A DNA stretch of 64,000 nt, from assembly GCF_031085295.1 (NCBI RefSeq), contig NZ_JAVFWO010000004.1, forward strand, positions 372,001 to 436,000, read 5' to 3'. The stretch's first letter is position 1. Each line of letters begins with the position of its first letter. Source of the stretch: Microbacterium psychrotolerans (GTDB taxonomy: Bacteria; Actinomycetota; Actinomycetes; Actinomycetales; Microbacteriaceae). A program made the translations under genes and the position numbers. Below the pieces are notes generated by a model, which saw nothing but the letters and a program-made list of their open reading frames with translations, had not been told where the DNA came from and searched no databases. This document shows, piece after piece, positions 1-7,772 of the stretch.

Positions 1-154
1 AGCCGATCGTGAACGGCAGCCCGTTGGGGTCCTTCAGCACGCCGGCCAGCCGTTCGGCCGCCGGGTCGACCTCGACCTCGGCGCTCTCGGCCACCCAGCG
101 CTGTGCGAGCGCCACCGCCTCGGCGGCCAGGCGCTGCTCGGCTCCGTCTTGCAT
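1..154 (-). CDS. putA: Bifunctional proline dehydrogenase / glutamate semialdehyde dehydrogenase, N-terminal fragment
   Basis: The visible N-terminus, about 51 residues, matches the opening of actinobacterial bifunctional PutA: an Ala/Glu-rich helix with AQRW, then RLAGVLKDPNGLPFTIG. PutA oxidises proline to glutamate through pyrroline-5-carboxylate; both catalytic domains lie beyond the window. The ATG at 154 is preferred because GGGAG sits 5 nt before it. In-frame ATGs at 217 and 235 have no ribosome-binding site and would overlap a set of direct repeats. The gene is divergent from the LysR-type gene at 319, the usual arrangement for a local regulator and its target. The family call rests on a short stretch and is therefore good but not certain. 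Confidence 0.8.
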   Translation of the reverse strand, partial: MQDGAEQRLAAEAVALAQRWVAESAEVEVDPAAERLAGVLKDPNGLPFTIG

Positions 155-209
155 TCGCACTCCCGACGTCACGTCGATCGACTCCGTGAGTCCAGCCTGC
201 ACCTCGATG

Positions 210-254
210 TGCGGCATACGGTCAACTTGCGGCATGAGGTCAAGGGTGCGGCAT
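210..254. promoter_or_regulatory. Three direct repeats between putA and the LysR-type gene
   Basis: TGCGGCAT occurs at 210-217, 228-235 and 247-254 (steps of 18 and 19 bp), and GTCAA at 221-225 and 239-243 (18 bp). Read on the minus strand, each GTCAA gives a TTGAC -35-like element facing putA. Regular spacing in a divergent control region suggests a multi-site operator; binding by the neighbouring LysR-type protein is an inference. Confidence 0.5.
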
Positions 255-318
255 CCATTCATTCGTGAAAAGCGATGATCTACGATCAGTATCGTTCGAG
301 ATTCTCGATGGGATGCTG

Positions 319-1224
319 ATGTTCGAGCTGCGGCGATTGCGACTGCTCCATGAACTCGCGCTGCGGGGCACCCTCGCCGCGGTCGCCGAGGCGCTCTCGT
401 ACAGCCCGTCGACGATCTCGCAGCAGCTGGCGCTGCTCGAGAAAGAGGCCGGCGTGACCCTTCTCGAGCCCGAGGGCCGCCGGGTGCGACTCACCGAGCA
501 CGGGCGCATCCTCGCCGCCCACGCGGCTCGCGCACTCGACCTCGACGAGCGCGCCCGGGGCGAGCTCGAGTCGCTGCACCCCGGCCTCGCGCCCGTGCGC
601 GTCGCCGTGATGCAGACGGCGGCGCTCGCCATCGTTCCCACCGCGCTCGCGCTCCTGGCCGCGCGGGCTCCTCAGCTGCGCGTCGAGCTCGTCGAGATGC
701 CGCCCGAGCTCGGGCTGTTCGAGCTGACGGCTCGGGGCGTCGATCTCGTCATCGCCGAGCAGTACCCCGGGCACACGCGCGCCCACTCCGACGGCTTGGA
801 CCGCGAGACGCTCGGCATCGATCCGATCCGCATCGCCGTCGGTCCTGCCGATCCGGCCCGCGCTCTCGACGAGCTGCGTGAGCGACCGTGGGTGATGGAG
901 CCGGCGGGAACGGCGGCCCGGCTGTGGGCGGTGCAGCAGTGCCGGGCCGCCGGCTACGAGCCCGACGTGCGCTACGAGCTCGCCGACCTCTCCGCACACG
1001 CGCGACTGGTTGCCGCGGGTCAGGCCGTCGCCGTGCTGCCGGATCTCCTCTGGGAGGGGACCCGCCCGCCGGTGACGCTGCTCGACCTGCCCGGCCGGCC
1101 GACGCGCGAGATCTTCAGCGCGCAGCGGACGGCATCCCAGGCCCGGGCCGGCATCCTCGAGGTGCGGCGCGCGCTGCGCGACGCCTTCCCCGCGGCATCC
1201 GAGCCCCGGCCGGTCTCGCCCTAG
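319..1224 (+). CDS. LysR-family transcriptional regulator
   Basis: A 301-residue protein with an N-terminal winged helix (FELRRLRLLHELALRGTLAAVAEALSYSPSTISQQLALLE, about residues 2-42) and a LysR substrate-binding domain of the type-2 periplasmic fold after about residue 90 (PVRVAVMQTAALAIVPTAL onward). Length is normal for the family. The ATG at 319 is chosen because the helix-turn-helix begins right after it; an ATG at 313 would add two residues. It is divergent from putA and probably controls it, perhaps in response to proline. That role is inferred from position. Its TAG stop overlaps the -10 box of the next gene. Confidence 0.85.
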   Translation: MFELRRLRLLHELALRGTLAAVAEALSYSPSTISQQLALLEKEAGVTLLEPEGRRVRLTEHGRILAAHAARALDLDERARGELESLHPGLAPVRVAVMQTAALAIVPTALALLAARAPQLRVELVEMPPELGLFELTARGVDLVIAEQYPGHTRAHSDGLDRETLGIDPIRIAVGPADPARALDELRERPWVMEPAGTAARLWAVQQCRAAGYEPDVRYELADLSAHARLVAAGQAVAVLPDLLWEGTRPPVTLLDLPGRPTREIFSAQRTASQARAGILEVRRALRDAFPAASEPRPVSP

Positions 1225-1227
1225 GCT
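1222..1227 (+). promoter_or_regulatory. -10 box TAGGCT, leaderless promoter inside the lysR stop codon
   Basis: TAGGCT begins with the TAG stop codon of the LysR-type gene and ends 6 nt before the GTG at 1234. No Shine-Dalgarno is present, so transcription would start at or next to the start codon. Confidence 0.6.
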
Positions 1228-1233
1228 GGCCTC

Positions 1234-1896
1234 GTGTCTGAGACGCCACCCGCCCCCGCCGAGCCGAAGGGTCGGTTCGCCTGGGTGCGCGCGGCGACCG
1301 ATCGGGTCCCGACCAGATGGTTCGCGGGCATCGCCACCGGAGCATTCCTGCTCGTCACGGCGGCTTTCGGCGGGCTCGCCACGGCGTCGCCGCCGGCACC
1401 CGCCCGGCTCGAGCCGGGGGACGCGCACATCACAGCCGAGCGCTCGCTCACGGTGCAGCGAGCGGTGCTCATCGACGAGCTGCCCGACGCGGGCGTCCTG
1501 CCCGAGCCCGGCGAGCGCGTGTTCGCCATCGTCGCCGACGTCGAGAACCAGTGGGATCGGCCGGTGACCGCGGGTTCCGGCGGTATCGGCAGCTCGCTCA
1601 CGGTGGAGGACATCGACACCGACGTGAGCGCCGCGCGATACGACGACACGACTCTCAGCCCTTGGCTGCAGCCAAACGTTCCGGCGCGGATCGTGTTCGC
1701 GTGGGTCGTCCCCGCCGACGCGTTCGCAGCCGGCGACCAGGTGCCCGTCACCCTGTACGCACGGTCGCTGTACACCGGCTCGTTCGTCACGACCGGCCAA
1801 TGGTGGATCGACCCGGTGCCCGACGCTGTCGTCACCGTGGAGGTCGAGGACGTGGGCGCCGGTGCGGACGCGGAGGATGCCGATGGCCAGGGCTGA
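1234..1896 (+). CDS. Single-pass membrane protein with extracellular domain, function unknown
   Basis: A 220-residue protein not recognised as a named family. It has a short charged cytoplasmic tail, one membrane segment at about residues 29-50 (WFAGIATGAFLLVTAAF), and a soluble part that should face outside. The pattern of alternating hydrophobic strands and the phrase FAIVADVENQWDRPV recall DUF4352/telokin-like beta-sandwiches, but no diagnostic motif is visible. The GTG start is 6 nt after a TAGGCT -10 box with no ribosome-binding site. It is first of three tandem genes of the same plan (1234, 1883, 2434), each overlapping the next, so the products probably work together at the cell surface. 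Confidence 0.75.
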   Translation: MSETPPAPAEPKGRFAWVRAATDRVPTRWFAGIATGAFLLVTAAFGGLATASPPAPARLEPGDAHITAERSLTVQRAVLIDELPDAGVLPEPGERVFAIVADVENQWDRPVTAGSGGIGSSLTVEDIDTDVSAARYDDTTLSPWLQPNVPARIVFAWVVPADAFAAGDQVPVTLYARSLYTGSFVTTGQWWIDPVPDAVVTVEVEDVGAGADAEDADGQG

Positions 1897-2449
1897 TCGC
1901 ACACTTCCGCGCTGGGCGGCGTGGTCGGTCGGAGCGGGGCTCGTCGTGGTGGCGTGGCTCGTGGTGCTCGTCACGCCCGGAGAGGAGCAGATCCAGGGAC
2001 CGATGCCGGTGATCGCGGCCATCGGGGAAGAGGCGGTCGGACGCAACATCGTCGCCACGGTCACGGACGTCCGTCGCACGTCAGAGCTGCGCGCGGGGGA
2101 CTGGGCAGCCGAAGGGAACTGGGTCGTCATCGATCTCGACGTCGCATCCGTGACATCGGAGGATCTCGTGACCCTGCGTCACGCCGAGGTCGTCGTCGAC
2201 GGCGTTCGCTACGGTGCCAGCGAGCGGCCGGACTCCCTGTTCCGGCAATCGCTGTCGGCAGGAGTCCCCATCGGCGGAGGTCTGGCGTTCGAACTGCCGG
2301 CCGACCTCGACTCGGGTGACGCCACCCTGGAACTGGCGCTGTCGTCCGACCGCCGGCTCGACTCGATGATCGTGCTGGGGTTCGACCTCGGCGCGGTGCC
2401 CACCGCGCCGAGTGACGAGCTCCCCGAGACCGCATGGGCGAACCTGTGA
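1883..2449 (+). CDS. Single-pass membrane protein, DUF4352-like, second of three
   Basis: A 188-residue protein with one membrane segment at about residues 11-30 and an extracellular domain reading GNWVVIDLDVASV...LRHAEVVVDGVRYGASERPDSLF, a pattern seen in DUF4352-type immunoglobulin-like domains. The ATG at 1883 is chosen because GGAGG lies 6 nt upstream. A GTG at 1862 and an ATG at 1877 are in frame but worse placed. The start lies inside the end of the preceding gene (14-nt overlap) and the end overlaps the next, so the three are translationally coupled. The function is not known. Confidence 0.75.
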   Translation: MARADRTLPRWAAWSVGAGLVVVAWLVVLVTPGEEQIQGPMPVIAAIGEEAVGRNIVATVTDVRRTSELRAGDWAAEGNWVVIDLDVASVTSEDLVTLRHAEVVVDGVRYGASERPDSLFRQSLSAGVPIGGGLAFELPADLDSGDATLELALSSDRRLDSMIVLGFDLGAVPTAPSDELPETAWANL

Positions 2450-2961
2450 GCGGGTGGTGGCGCAGGAACGCGGTGGCGCTCGGCGTGCTGGTGATCCTCG
2501 TCCCCGCGCTGGCGGCAACCGTCGCCTGGCACGAGTGGAGCGAAGCGAACTCCGGCGCGCCGGCCGCCCCCGTCGTGCTCGAACGGGGGCAGCACGCTCC
2601 CTACGGTGACGCGATCGTGGGTCCCGCGGTGGCGGACTTCGTCGACGACCCGCTCGCGCCGCGCGACGCGCGGGTCCTGAGGGTTCAGATCGACATCGAC
2701 CCCGGAGCATCGCAGCTCGCGTGCGCGGAGCCGATGCTCCGCGAGCTGCAGGGGGCGCACCGCGAGTGGGATGCCGACACCTCCTCGCTCACCACGGACT
2801 GGGACCCGTTGCGTCCGGCATCCTGCTCGTCCGACGTGACCGAACCGTACACACTCGACGTGCGTTACGTCGTGCCGCAGGACGCCGTCGGCCCGTTCGC
2901 GGTGGACGTCATATCGGCGGATCTCTGGCCAGAGAACGTCCGGTTCATCGTCGAGCCCTGA
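2434..2961 (+). CDS. Single-pass membrane protein, third of three
   Basis: A 175-residue protein with one membrane segment at about residues 12-29 (AVALGVLVILVPALAATVAW) and an outer domain with a Cys pair (LACAEPML and PASCSSDV) that could form a disulfide. It has the same build as its two upstream neighbours and overlaps the second by 16 nt. Its stop codon directly abuts the stop of the convergent membrane protein gene. No named family was recognised. Being the last of a coupled trio suggests a three-part surface assembly, which is an inference. Confidence 0.7.
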   Translation: MGEPVSGWWRRNAVALGVLVILVPALAATVAWHEWSEANSGAPAAPVVLERGQHAPYGDAIVGPAVADFVDDPLAPRDARVLRVQIDIDPGASQLACAEPMLRELQGAHREWDADTSSLTTDWDPLRPASCSSDVTEPYTLDVRYVVPQDAVGPFAVDVISADLWPENVRFIVEP

Positions 2962-4263
2962 TCATGCAGATGCATCCGCCGCACCGGCGGGCGCGGCAGG
3001 CGCCGGCTCGCTCGAGGGCGCAGCGGCGGCGGCGCGCCGCGAGACGAGGCGGCCGATGACGGCGTCGTAGCCGCCCGCCACCAGCGCGATGCGGATCGGC
3101 TCGATCAGCACCGGGACGACGAGGAAGATCACCTGATCGAAGACCAGCCAGAACTGGTCCAGGTCGTGCGGGCCGACCAGGCGCAGCAGACCCCATTCCG
3201 CCCATCCCTGGACGGCGAGCAGCACCGTGTAGAGCAGGACGAATCCTCCGATGAGCACCGGGCCCGCGCGCCACATCAGCACGATCCCGTCGCCGATCGG
3301 GGTGAACCGCGACACGAGGTCGGCCCAGATGTCGCGGAGGCGCGCACGCAGCCGCGCCGGAAGCGAGCGATAGCGGCTGCGAAGGCGTGCTCCGACCTCG
3401 CCCCCGAGCGAGTCGGCGGGCACGGGCTCGGGAGCGACCGCCTGCCCGTACACGACGCCGGCGATCGTGAGCCACGCAAGGGGAAGGAGGATGATGCCGC
3501 CGGCCTCGCCGAGGAACCACTCGATTCCGTCCCAGACCCACGCGAGTGGCGCGAATGCGGCCGAGACGGTGGCCTGGAAGTCGTCGAGCCACACCATCCC
3601 CTGTCGTGTCTGCACCCAGCCGGTGACGGAGTCGATCACGACGGACAGGACGAGCGCGGCGAAATACACCCAGACGGCTTCGAGGTAGGCGGCGATCACG
3701 GCGAACCAGCGCGGCAGTCGTTCGCGATGGCGCTTCAGAACCCACCGCAGCGCGAACGCCACCACCACGATCGCGAATGTCACCGGGGTGAGTGTCAGCG
3801 CCCCCGCCAGGCCGTCGCCCGCCGGGTCGGTCTTGTCGACGATCGCCGTGAAGTTCAGTCCCGCGCTCACCTCGAGTGCGCGTGCCGAGTAGGCCGCGGC
3901 ATCCTCGCGCAGGAATCCCCACGCGGCATAGAAGGCGAAGAACGGGAGGATGCCGGCCAAGAGCGCGTCGGTGAACTGGCGGCGACGCGTCACGGCGTCC
4001 TGGGGCAGCGGTGAGATCTCGTCCAGCTGCCGCATGCCGTCCCGCACGACGAGGAGCATCGCGACGAGCGCCACCAGACGCGAGAGGATCGCCAGCGGCA
4101 GCAGGAGGGATCCGGCGACGGCGTTGTACGCGCCGACGAAGCCCGCCACCTCGATCACGACATAGCGTCCGAGCACGCCCGCCGCGTACCACGCGAGCAG
4201 CACCGGCCAGTGCCGCCACAGCAGGCGGCCCGCGGTGCGAAGCACGTCGAGCACGGCGATCAC
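2962..4263 (-). CDS. Polytopic membrane protein of unknown function
   Basis: A 433-residue protein with about seven hydrophobic segments, for example near residues 18-40, 50-72, 103-120, 160-178, 195-215, 325-345 and 375-395. There are polar loops and an Ala/Pro-rich cytoplasmic tail. No catalytic or transport motif was recognised. The GTG start at 4263 follows a TAGCGT -10 box by 6 nt, so the mRNA is probably leaderless. It is convergent with the three-gene membrane-protein run, stop against stop with no spacer. A role in the same surface process is possible but unsupported beyond adjacency. Confidence 0.75.
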   Translation of the reverse strand: MIAVLDVLRTAGRLLWRHWPVLLAWYAAGVLGRYVVIEVAGFVGAYNAVAGSLLLPLAILSRLVALVAMLLVVRDGMRQLDEISPLPQDAVTRRRQFTDALLAGILPFFAFYAAWGFLREDAAAYSARALEVSAGLNFTAIVDKTDPAGDGLAGALTLTPVTFAIVVVAFALRWVLKRHRERLPRWFAVIAAYLEAVWVYFAALVLSVVIDSVTGWVQTRQGMVWLDDFQATVSAAFAPLAWVWDGIEWFLGEAGGIILLPLAWLTIAGVVYGQAVAPEPVPADSLGGEVGARLRSRYRSLPARLRARLRDIWADLVSRFTPIGDGIVLMWRAGPVLIGGFVLLYTVLLAVQGWAEWGLLRLVGPHDLDQFWLVFDQVIFLVVPVLIEPIRIALVAGGYDAVIGRLVSRRAAAAAPSSEPAPAAPAGAADASA

Positions 4264-4269
4264 GCCCCC

Positions 4270-4275
4270 ACGCTA
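4270..4275 (-). promoter_or_regulatory. -10 box TAGCGT, leaderless promoter
   Basis: On the minus strand TAGCGT is followed by six bases (GGGGGC) and the GTG at 4263. The G run could also act as a weak ribosome-binding site. Confidence 0.5.
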
Positions 4276-4308
4276 GCGGGCCACGTGTCGTCGTGCTCGA
4301 CGCGCAGG

Positions 4309-4926
4309 TCAGGTGCGGTCGGTACGGCTCGGCGGGGCCGGCGGCCGCGTGATCTGCTCGTCCGCGGCGGTGGTGGTGCGATCGTCGACCGTGCCGGTGT
4401 CACGGACGGCGGTGCGGTCGTTCACATTCGCATCTCGGACCGCCGCCCGGTCGTCGACCGTGTCGCCATCGCGGACCGTCGCACGGTCGTCGACGCCGGC
4501 CGCGGTGCCGGTGGTCGCGGGCGTCGTGGACCGGCCGTCATCGCCGACGTACGGGTCGACGTCGTCCGCCTTGCGCAGGGTCTCCGCCTGCTGCTCGCGC
4601 AGCTTCTCGGCCTCCGAGCGGTGGTCGTCGATCGTTCCGGCACGGCGCTCGGCGTCGATCGACGCCTCGGCGGCGCGCGCCTTCGCCGCCTCCGCCGCGG
4701 CAGCGGCAGCCGCGGCGTCCGCACGCGCACGGGCCGCCTCAGCCTCGTGCTCCCGGGCCTGGAGCTCGGTCTCCCGCGCGTCCGCGCGCAGCTTCTCGGC
4801 CCGGTCGTGCTGCTGCTCCATCCGACGCGTGCGGCGCCCCCGTGCCGTCACCAGCAGGGCGACGACGACGATGACGAGCACGATGGCGATGCCGACGATG
4901 ATCCAGATAAGGGTGGTCGTATCCAC
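4309..4926 (-). CDS. Membrane-anchored coiled-coil protein with VDDR-type repeats
   Basis: A 205-residue protein. The GTG at 4926 is chosen because GGAGG lies just upstream and the membrane segment (TLIWIIVGIAIVLVIVVVALLV) begins a few residues later. Residues about 30-120 are a charged, Ala-rich coiled coil (KLRADARETELQAREHEAEAARARADAA). The C-terminal third is a degenerate repeat in which VDDR or NDRT alternates with VRD (VDDRATVRDGDTVDDRAAVRD). The layout suggests a cytoplasmic rod anchored by its N-terminus, or a surface rod in the opposite orientation. No enzymatic motif was seen. It is divergent from the phytochrome gene, so the two may share a control region. Confidence 0.7.
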   Translation of the reverse strand: MDTTTLIWIIVGIAIVLVIVVVALLVTARGRRTRRMEQQHDRAEKLRADARETELQAREHEAEAARARADAAAAAAAAEAAKARAAEASIDAERRAGTIDDHRSEAEKLREQQAETLRKADDVDPYVGDDGRSTTPATTGTAAGVDDRATVRDGDTVDDRAAVRDANVNDRTAVRDTGTVDDRTTTAADEQITRPPAPPSRTDRT

Positions 4927-5153
4927 GGCGCACTCCTCCCCTCCCGCACCGGCGGGATCGCCGGCGCCTCGATCGTCCACGCAACAGCACGGGGACCGCC
5001 GGGGCAAACCGCTTGCGCCGCGGATCACCGTGCGCTAGCGGTCACAGCCGGCCGATGTGGAGAACTCTTCGCAGCGCGTCGGGGTCATGCATAGGATGGG
5101 AGTTCTCGCCAGCGCAGTTCCCCCGTCCCCCTACATGCACCGAAGGGTATGCG

Positions 5154-7106
5154 TTGACCGACCTCTCTTCACGGACGTTCGATGGCGACCGCGCACGCGA
5201 TGCCGCAGAGAACCTGCGCCTGCAGGAATGCTCGACCGAACCGATCCGCACCATCGGCCGGATCCAGTCCCACGGAATCCTCTTCGGCGTCGACGAGTCG
5301 ACCGGTGTCGTCGTCGTGGCCAGCGAGAACGTCGAGCAGTGGCTCGGCCGCGACCTGCGCGAGTCTGACAGCGAGATGCTGATCCGGGCGATCGGCGAAG
5401 GGGTCGCCGTCGACCCGGTGCGCGCCGAATTCGGGGGCCGGGCGTACGACGTCATCGCACACCGCGGCACGAACCCGCTCCTCCTCGAACTGGAGCCCAT
5501 CGTCCCCGACCTCGACTACGTGCGCACCGGCGTCGTCAGCGCGATCCAGCGCCTCTCCGGCGTCTCCGATCCCGACGAGCTGCGTCAGCGCGCAGCCCGC
5601 GAGATCAAAGACATCACCGGCTTCGATCGCGTCATGTGCTACCAGTTCCACGACGACGGCCACGGCCAGATCGTCGCCGATGAGCGCGAACCCGACATGG
5701 AGCCCTACTTCGGGCTGCACTTCCCGGCATCCGACATTCCCTCCCAGGCGCGCGCTCTCTACATCGAGAAGCGCTCCCGGGTGATCGCCGACACGGAGGA
5801 TGCAGGGCTCGCGCTGCACACGCTGCTGCCGGAGGCGGCTCCCGTGGATCTCGGCGTCGCGGAGCTTCGGGCCGTCTCGCCTCACCACCTTCAGTTCATG
5901 CGGAACATGGGTCAGGCGTCCACCGTGTCGTTCGGCATCGTCATCGACGACCACCTGGTGGGCATGTTCACCTGCGCGCACCGCACGCCCCGCCGGATCC
6001 CGGTGCTCCTGCGGCGCGCGCTCGAAGTCATGGCGACGCAGGTCGGCACGCAGCTGACCGCCGCCCAGCAGATCCATCGCCTGCGCCGGCAGCTCGAAGC
6101 CCGCGAGCGGCGGATCTCGATCATCGCCCCCCTCTACAGTCGCGCCGACGTCGGCGCGGTGCTCATGACGGGGTCACGCACCGTGCTCGACGTGGTGCCG
6201 GCCGATGGAGCCCTGCTGCGCAGCGGTGATCTCGTCCACACCGTGGGCGTCGTGCCCCCGGCCGACCGCCTGTTCGCCGTGGTCGACGAGCTCGAGGTCG
6301 GCCGGTTCGTGTGGGAGGCCCTCCCGCTCGAACGGCCGGAACTCGCCGTCGAGATCCCCGGCGTCACGGGCCTGCTCATCGTCCCGCTGGGCGGCGAGGG
6401 CGACATGCTCGTGTTCGTCCGCAGCGAGGTCGCGCGGTCCGTCGACTGGCTCGGCGACCAGCGCGCCGAGAACCGCGACCACGCGCTCTCGCCGCGGCGG
6501 TCGTTCTCCGCCTGGCGTGAGAGCGTCACCGGGCGGAGCCTGCCGTGGGGCGAACACGCCCAGGACGCGTTCGAGCTCGGCGAGGAGATCCGTTCGGCCA
6601 TGGTGGCGCGTACGCAGGCCGAACTCGCCGAGCTGGCCCTGCGCGACCCGCTGACCGGCCTGCACAACCGCCGCTACCTGGACGACCGCCTGGAAGAGCT
6701 CCTGCAGGGCTCCGACAAGCCGCTCTCCGTCGTGTTCCTCGACCTCGACGACTTCAAGGCGGTCAACGACACGTACGGGCACGAGATGGGCGACGCCGTG
6801 CTGGCGGCGATCGGCCGGCGTCTGAGCGGCGTGGCCCGCGACTCGGACGCCGTCGTCCGGCTGGGCGGCGACGAGTTCGTGATGGTCTGCGTCGGCGCAG
6901 GGGCCGCAGAGGCCGCAGCGATCGCCGGCAGAGCGGTGGCCGCCATCAGGGAGCCGATCGTGGTCCGCGGCACCGAGATCGCCGTGTACGCCTCAGCGGG
7001 CGTGGTCGCCACCGAACGCGGCAGCACTCCCGGAGAACTGCTGGATGCCGCGGACGCGGCGATGTACCGCGCCAAGCGTGACGGCGGCGGACGCGTCTCA
7101 GCGTGA
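5154..7106 (+). CDS. Bacteriophytochrome fused to a GGDEF diguanylate cyclase
   Basis: A 650-residue red/far-red light sensor with output to cyclic di-GMP. Order: short N-terminus with the biliverdin-binding Cys26 (LQECSTEPIRTIG), PAS, GAF with the PASDIP motif at 191-196, PHY with the tongue motif PRRSF at 447-451, then GGDEF. The active site GGDEF is intact at 571-575, with a likely inhibitory RxxD site (RDSD) five residues before its RLGGDEF stretch. The TTG at 5154 is preferred: GAAGGG lies just upstream, it starts at the family's usual N-terminus, and the in-frame sequence before it is not protein-like. A TAGGAT box at 5092-5097 is a possible -10. No heme oxygenase (biliverdin source) or histidine kinase is adjacent. 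An EAL gene lies 0.7 kb downstream. Confidence 0.93.
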   Translation: MTDLSSRTFDGDRARDAAENLRLQECSTEPIRTIGRIQSHGILFGVDESTGVVVVASENVEQWLGRDLRESDSEMLIRAIGEGVAVDPVRAEFGGRAYDVIAHRGTNPLLLELEPIVPDLDYVRTGVVSAIQRLSGVSDPDELRQRAAREIKDITGFDRVMCYQFHDDGHGQIVADEREPDMEPYFGLHFPASDIPSQARALYIEKRSRVIADTEDAGLALHTLLPEAAPVDLGVAELRAVSPHHLQFMRNMGQASTVSFGIVIDDHLVGMFTCAHRTPRRIPVLLRRALEVMATQVGTQLTAAQQIHRLRRQLEARERRISIIAPLYSRADVGAVLMTGSRTVLDVVPADGALLRSGDLVHTVGVVPPADRLFAVVDELEVGRFVWEALPLERPELAVEIPGVTGLLIVPLGGEGDMLVFVRSEVARSVDWLGDQRAENRDHALSPRRSFSAWRESVTGRSLPWGEHAQDAFELGEEIRSAMVARTQAELAELALRDPLTGLHNRRYLDDRLEELLQGSDKPLSVVFLDLDDFKAVNDTYGHEMGDAVLAAIGRRLSGVARDSDAVVRLGGDEFVMVCVGAGAAEAAAIAGRAVAAIREPIVVRGTEIAVYASAGVVATERGSTPGELLDAADAAMYRAKRDGGGRVSA

Positions 7107-7400
7107 GGGGAGCTCCGGCTCCGGCACGAGCCGCAGCCCGCTGGAGGAGTTGGCGGTGTCGACGAGATCCTGCAGCCACAGCCGGTTGATCTCGGGCATC
7201 GGGCCGTCGTACTCGAAGCGCAGGGTCGTGACCGGTGAGATCCACATCGCCTGCCGCACGGACGTCTTGTCGTCGACCAGGGAGAACGACAGGTTCTCGC
7301 GGCGACGCAGCTTTGCCATCACCACGAGTTCGACGTGAGCGAGCGCGCGATCGTCGATCTGAAACGAGGCCGGCGGAGAGCCGTAATGAAGTGTGCCCAC
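7098..7400 (-). CDS. Small DUF7882-type protein (paralogue 1)
   Basis: A 100-residue protein that opens MGTLHYGSPPASFQIDDRALAHVELVVMAKLRR, with a conserved ...ANSSSGLRLVPEP ending. It is clearly related to the protein at 8699 (MGTLTYDS...FDDRILAHLQAVIWAKLRRGE ... ANSPGGLTLVPEP). Such proteins are common in Microbacteriaceae (DUF7882) and have no established function. Its 3' end overlaps the convergent phytochrome gene by 9 nt. The GTG at 7400 is 6 nt after a TAGGAT -10 box, so the mRNA is probably leaderless. A link to c-di-GMP is suggested only by neighbourhood. Confidence 0.8.
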   Translation of the reverse strand: MGTLHYGSPPASFQIDDRALAHVELVVMAKLRRRENLSFSLVDDKTSVRQAMWISPVTTLRFEYDGPMPEINRLWLQDLVDTANSSSGLRLVPEPELPSR

Positions 7401-7406
7401 CGCTCG

Positions 7407-7412
7407 ATCCTA
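7407..7412 (-). promoter_or_regulatory. -10 box TAGGAT, leaderless promoter
   Basis: Minus-strand TAGGAT is followed by six bases and the GTG at 7400. It faces the plus-strand -10 at 7432, giving a compact divergent pair within 45 bp. Confidence 0.55.
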
Positions 7413-7431
7413 TCCGGCGGCGATGGGCGGG

Positions 7432-7437
7432 TACTGT
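7432..7437 (+). promoter_or_regulatory. -10 box TACTGT, leaderless promoter
   Basis: TACTGT is followed by seven bases and the ATG at 7445, with no purine-rich ribosome-binding site. Confidence 0.5.
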
Positions 7438-7444
7438 TGTGCCC

Positions 7445-7702
7445 ATGGCGATCGTGAACCGACTGACCGTCGACGGACGCGACTATTTCCTCCCCGACCC
7501 GGTGTCAGAGCTCAAGGGCAAGATCCTCGAAGCGATCAAGGCAGGGGGCGGCTATGTGAACATCCCGCCGCTGCGCGGGGGTCCCGGCGTCGACATCCTC
7601 TTCTCCCCTGGGATGCCCGTCACGTGGTCCCAGTTCGAGGTCGGCGACGCGACCGGCCAGGGGGACGACCCCTCCGACGACGCGACCGACTACGGGCTCT
7701 GA
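7445..7702 (+). CDS. Small conserved-looking protein, unknown
   Basis: An 85-residue protein (MAIVNRLTVDGRDYFLPDPV...) with a central GGGYVNIPPLRGGPGVDILFSPGMPVTW and an acidic tail. It is compact and soluble, with strong GC3 bias and a credible leaderless promoter, so it is very probably a real gene. No family was recognised with confidence. It is divergent from the first DUF7882-type gene and precedes the convergent EAL gene. Confidence 0.7.
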   Translation: MAIVNRLTVDGRDYFLPDPVSELKGKILEAIKAGGGYVNIPPLRGGPGVDILFSPGMPVTWSQFEVGDATGQGDDPSDDATDYGL

Positions 7703-7709
7703 GCACGCG

Positions 7710-7725
7710 TCCGCCTCGAGGCGGA
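7710..7725. repeat. 16-bp perfect palindrome between convergent genes
   Basis: TCCGCCTC/GAGGCGGA lies just after the stop at 7702 and before the stop of the EAL gene. It lacks a loop, so as RNA it would form a shorter hairpin. A weak bidirectional terminator is the likely role. Confidence 0.35.
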
Positions 7726-7772
7726 GCGGCGTCTTGTCACCGCGGCGTCACGACCCGTCCGAGCTCCGATCG

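Noticed and set aside
5013..5153. Extended N-terminus of the phytochrome from 5013
   Set aside because: The in-frame upstream sequence is Cys/Ser/Pro-rich without domain features; the TTG at 5154 has a ribosome-binding site and gives the family's usual spacing to the chromophore Cys.
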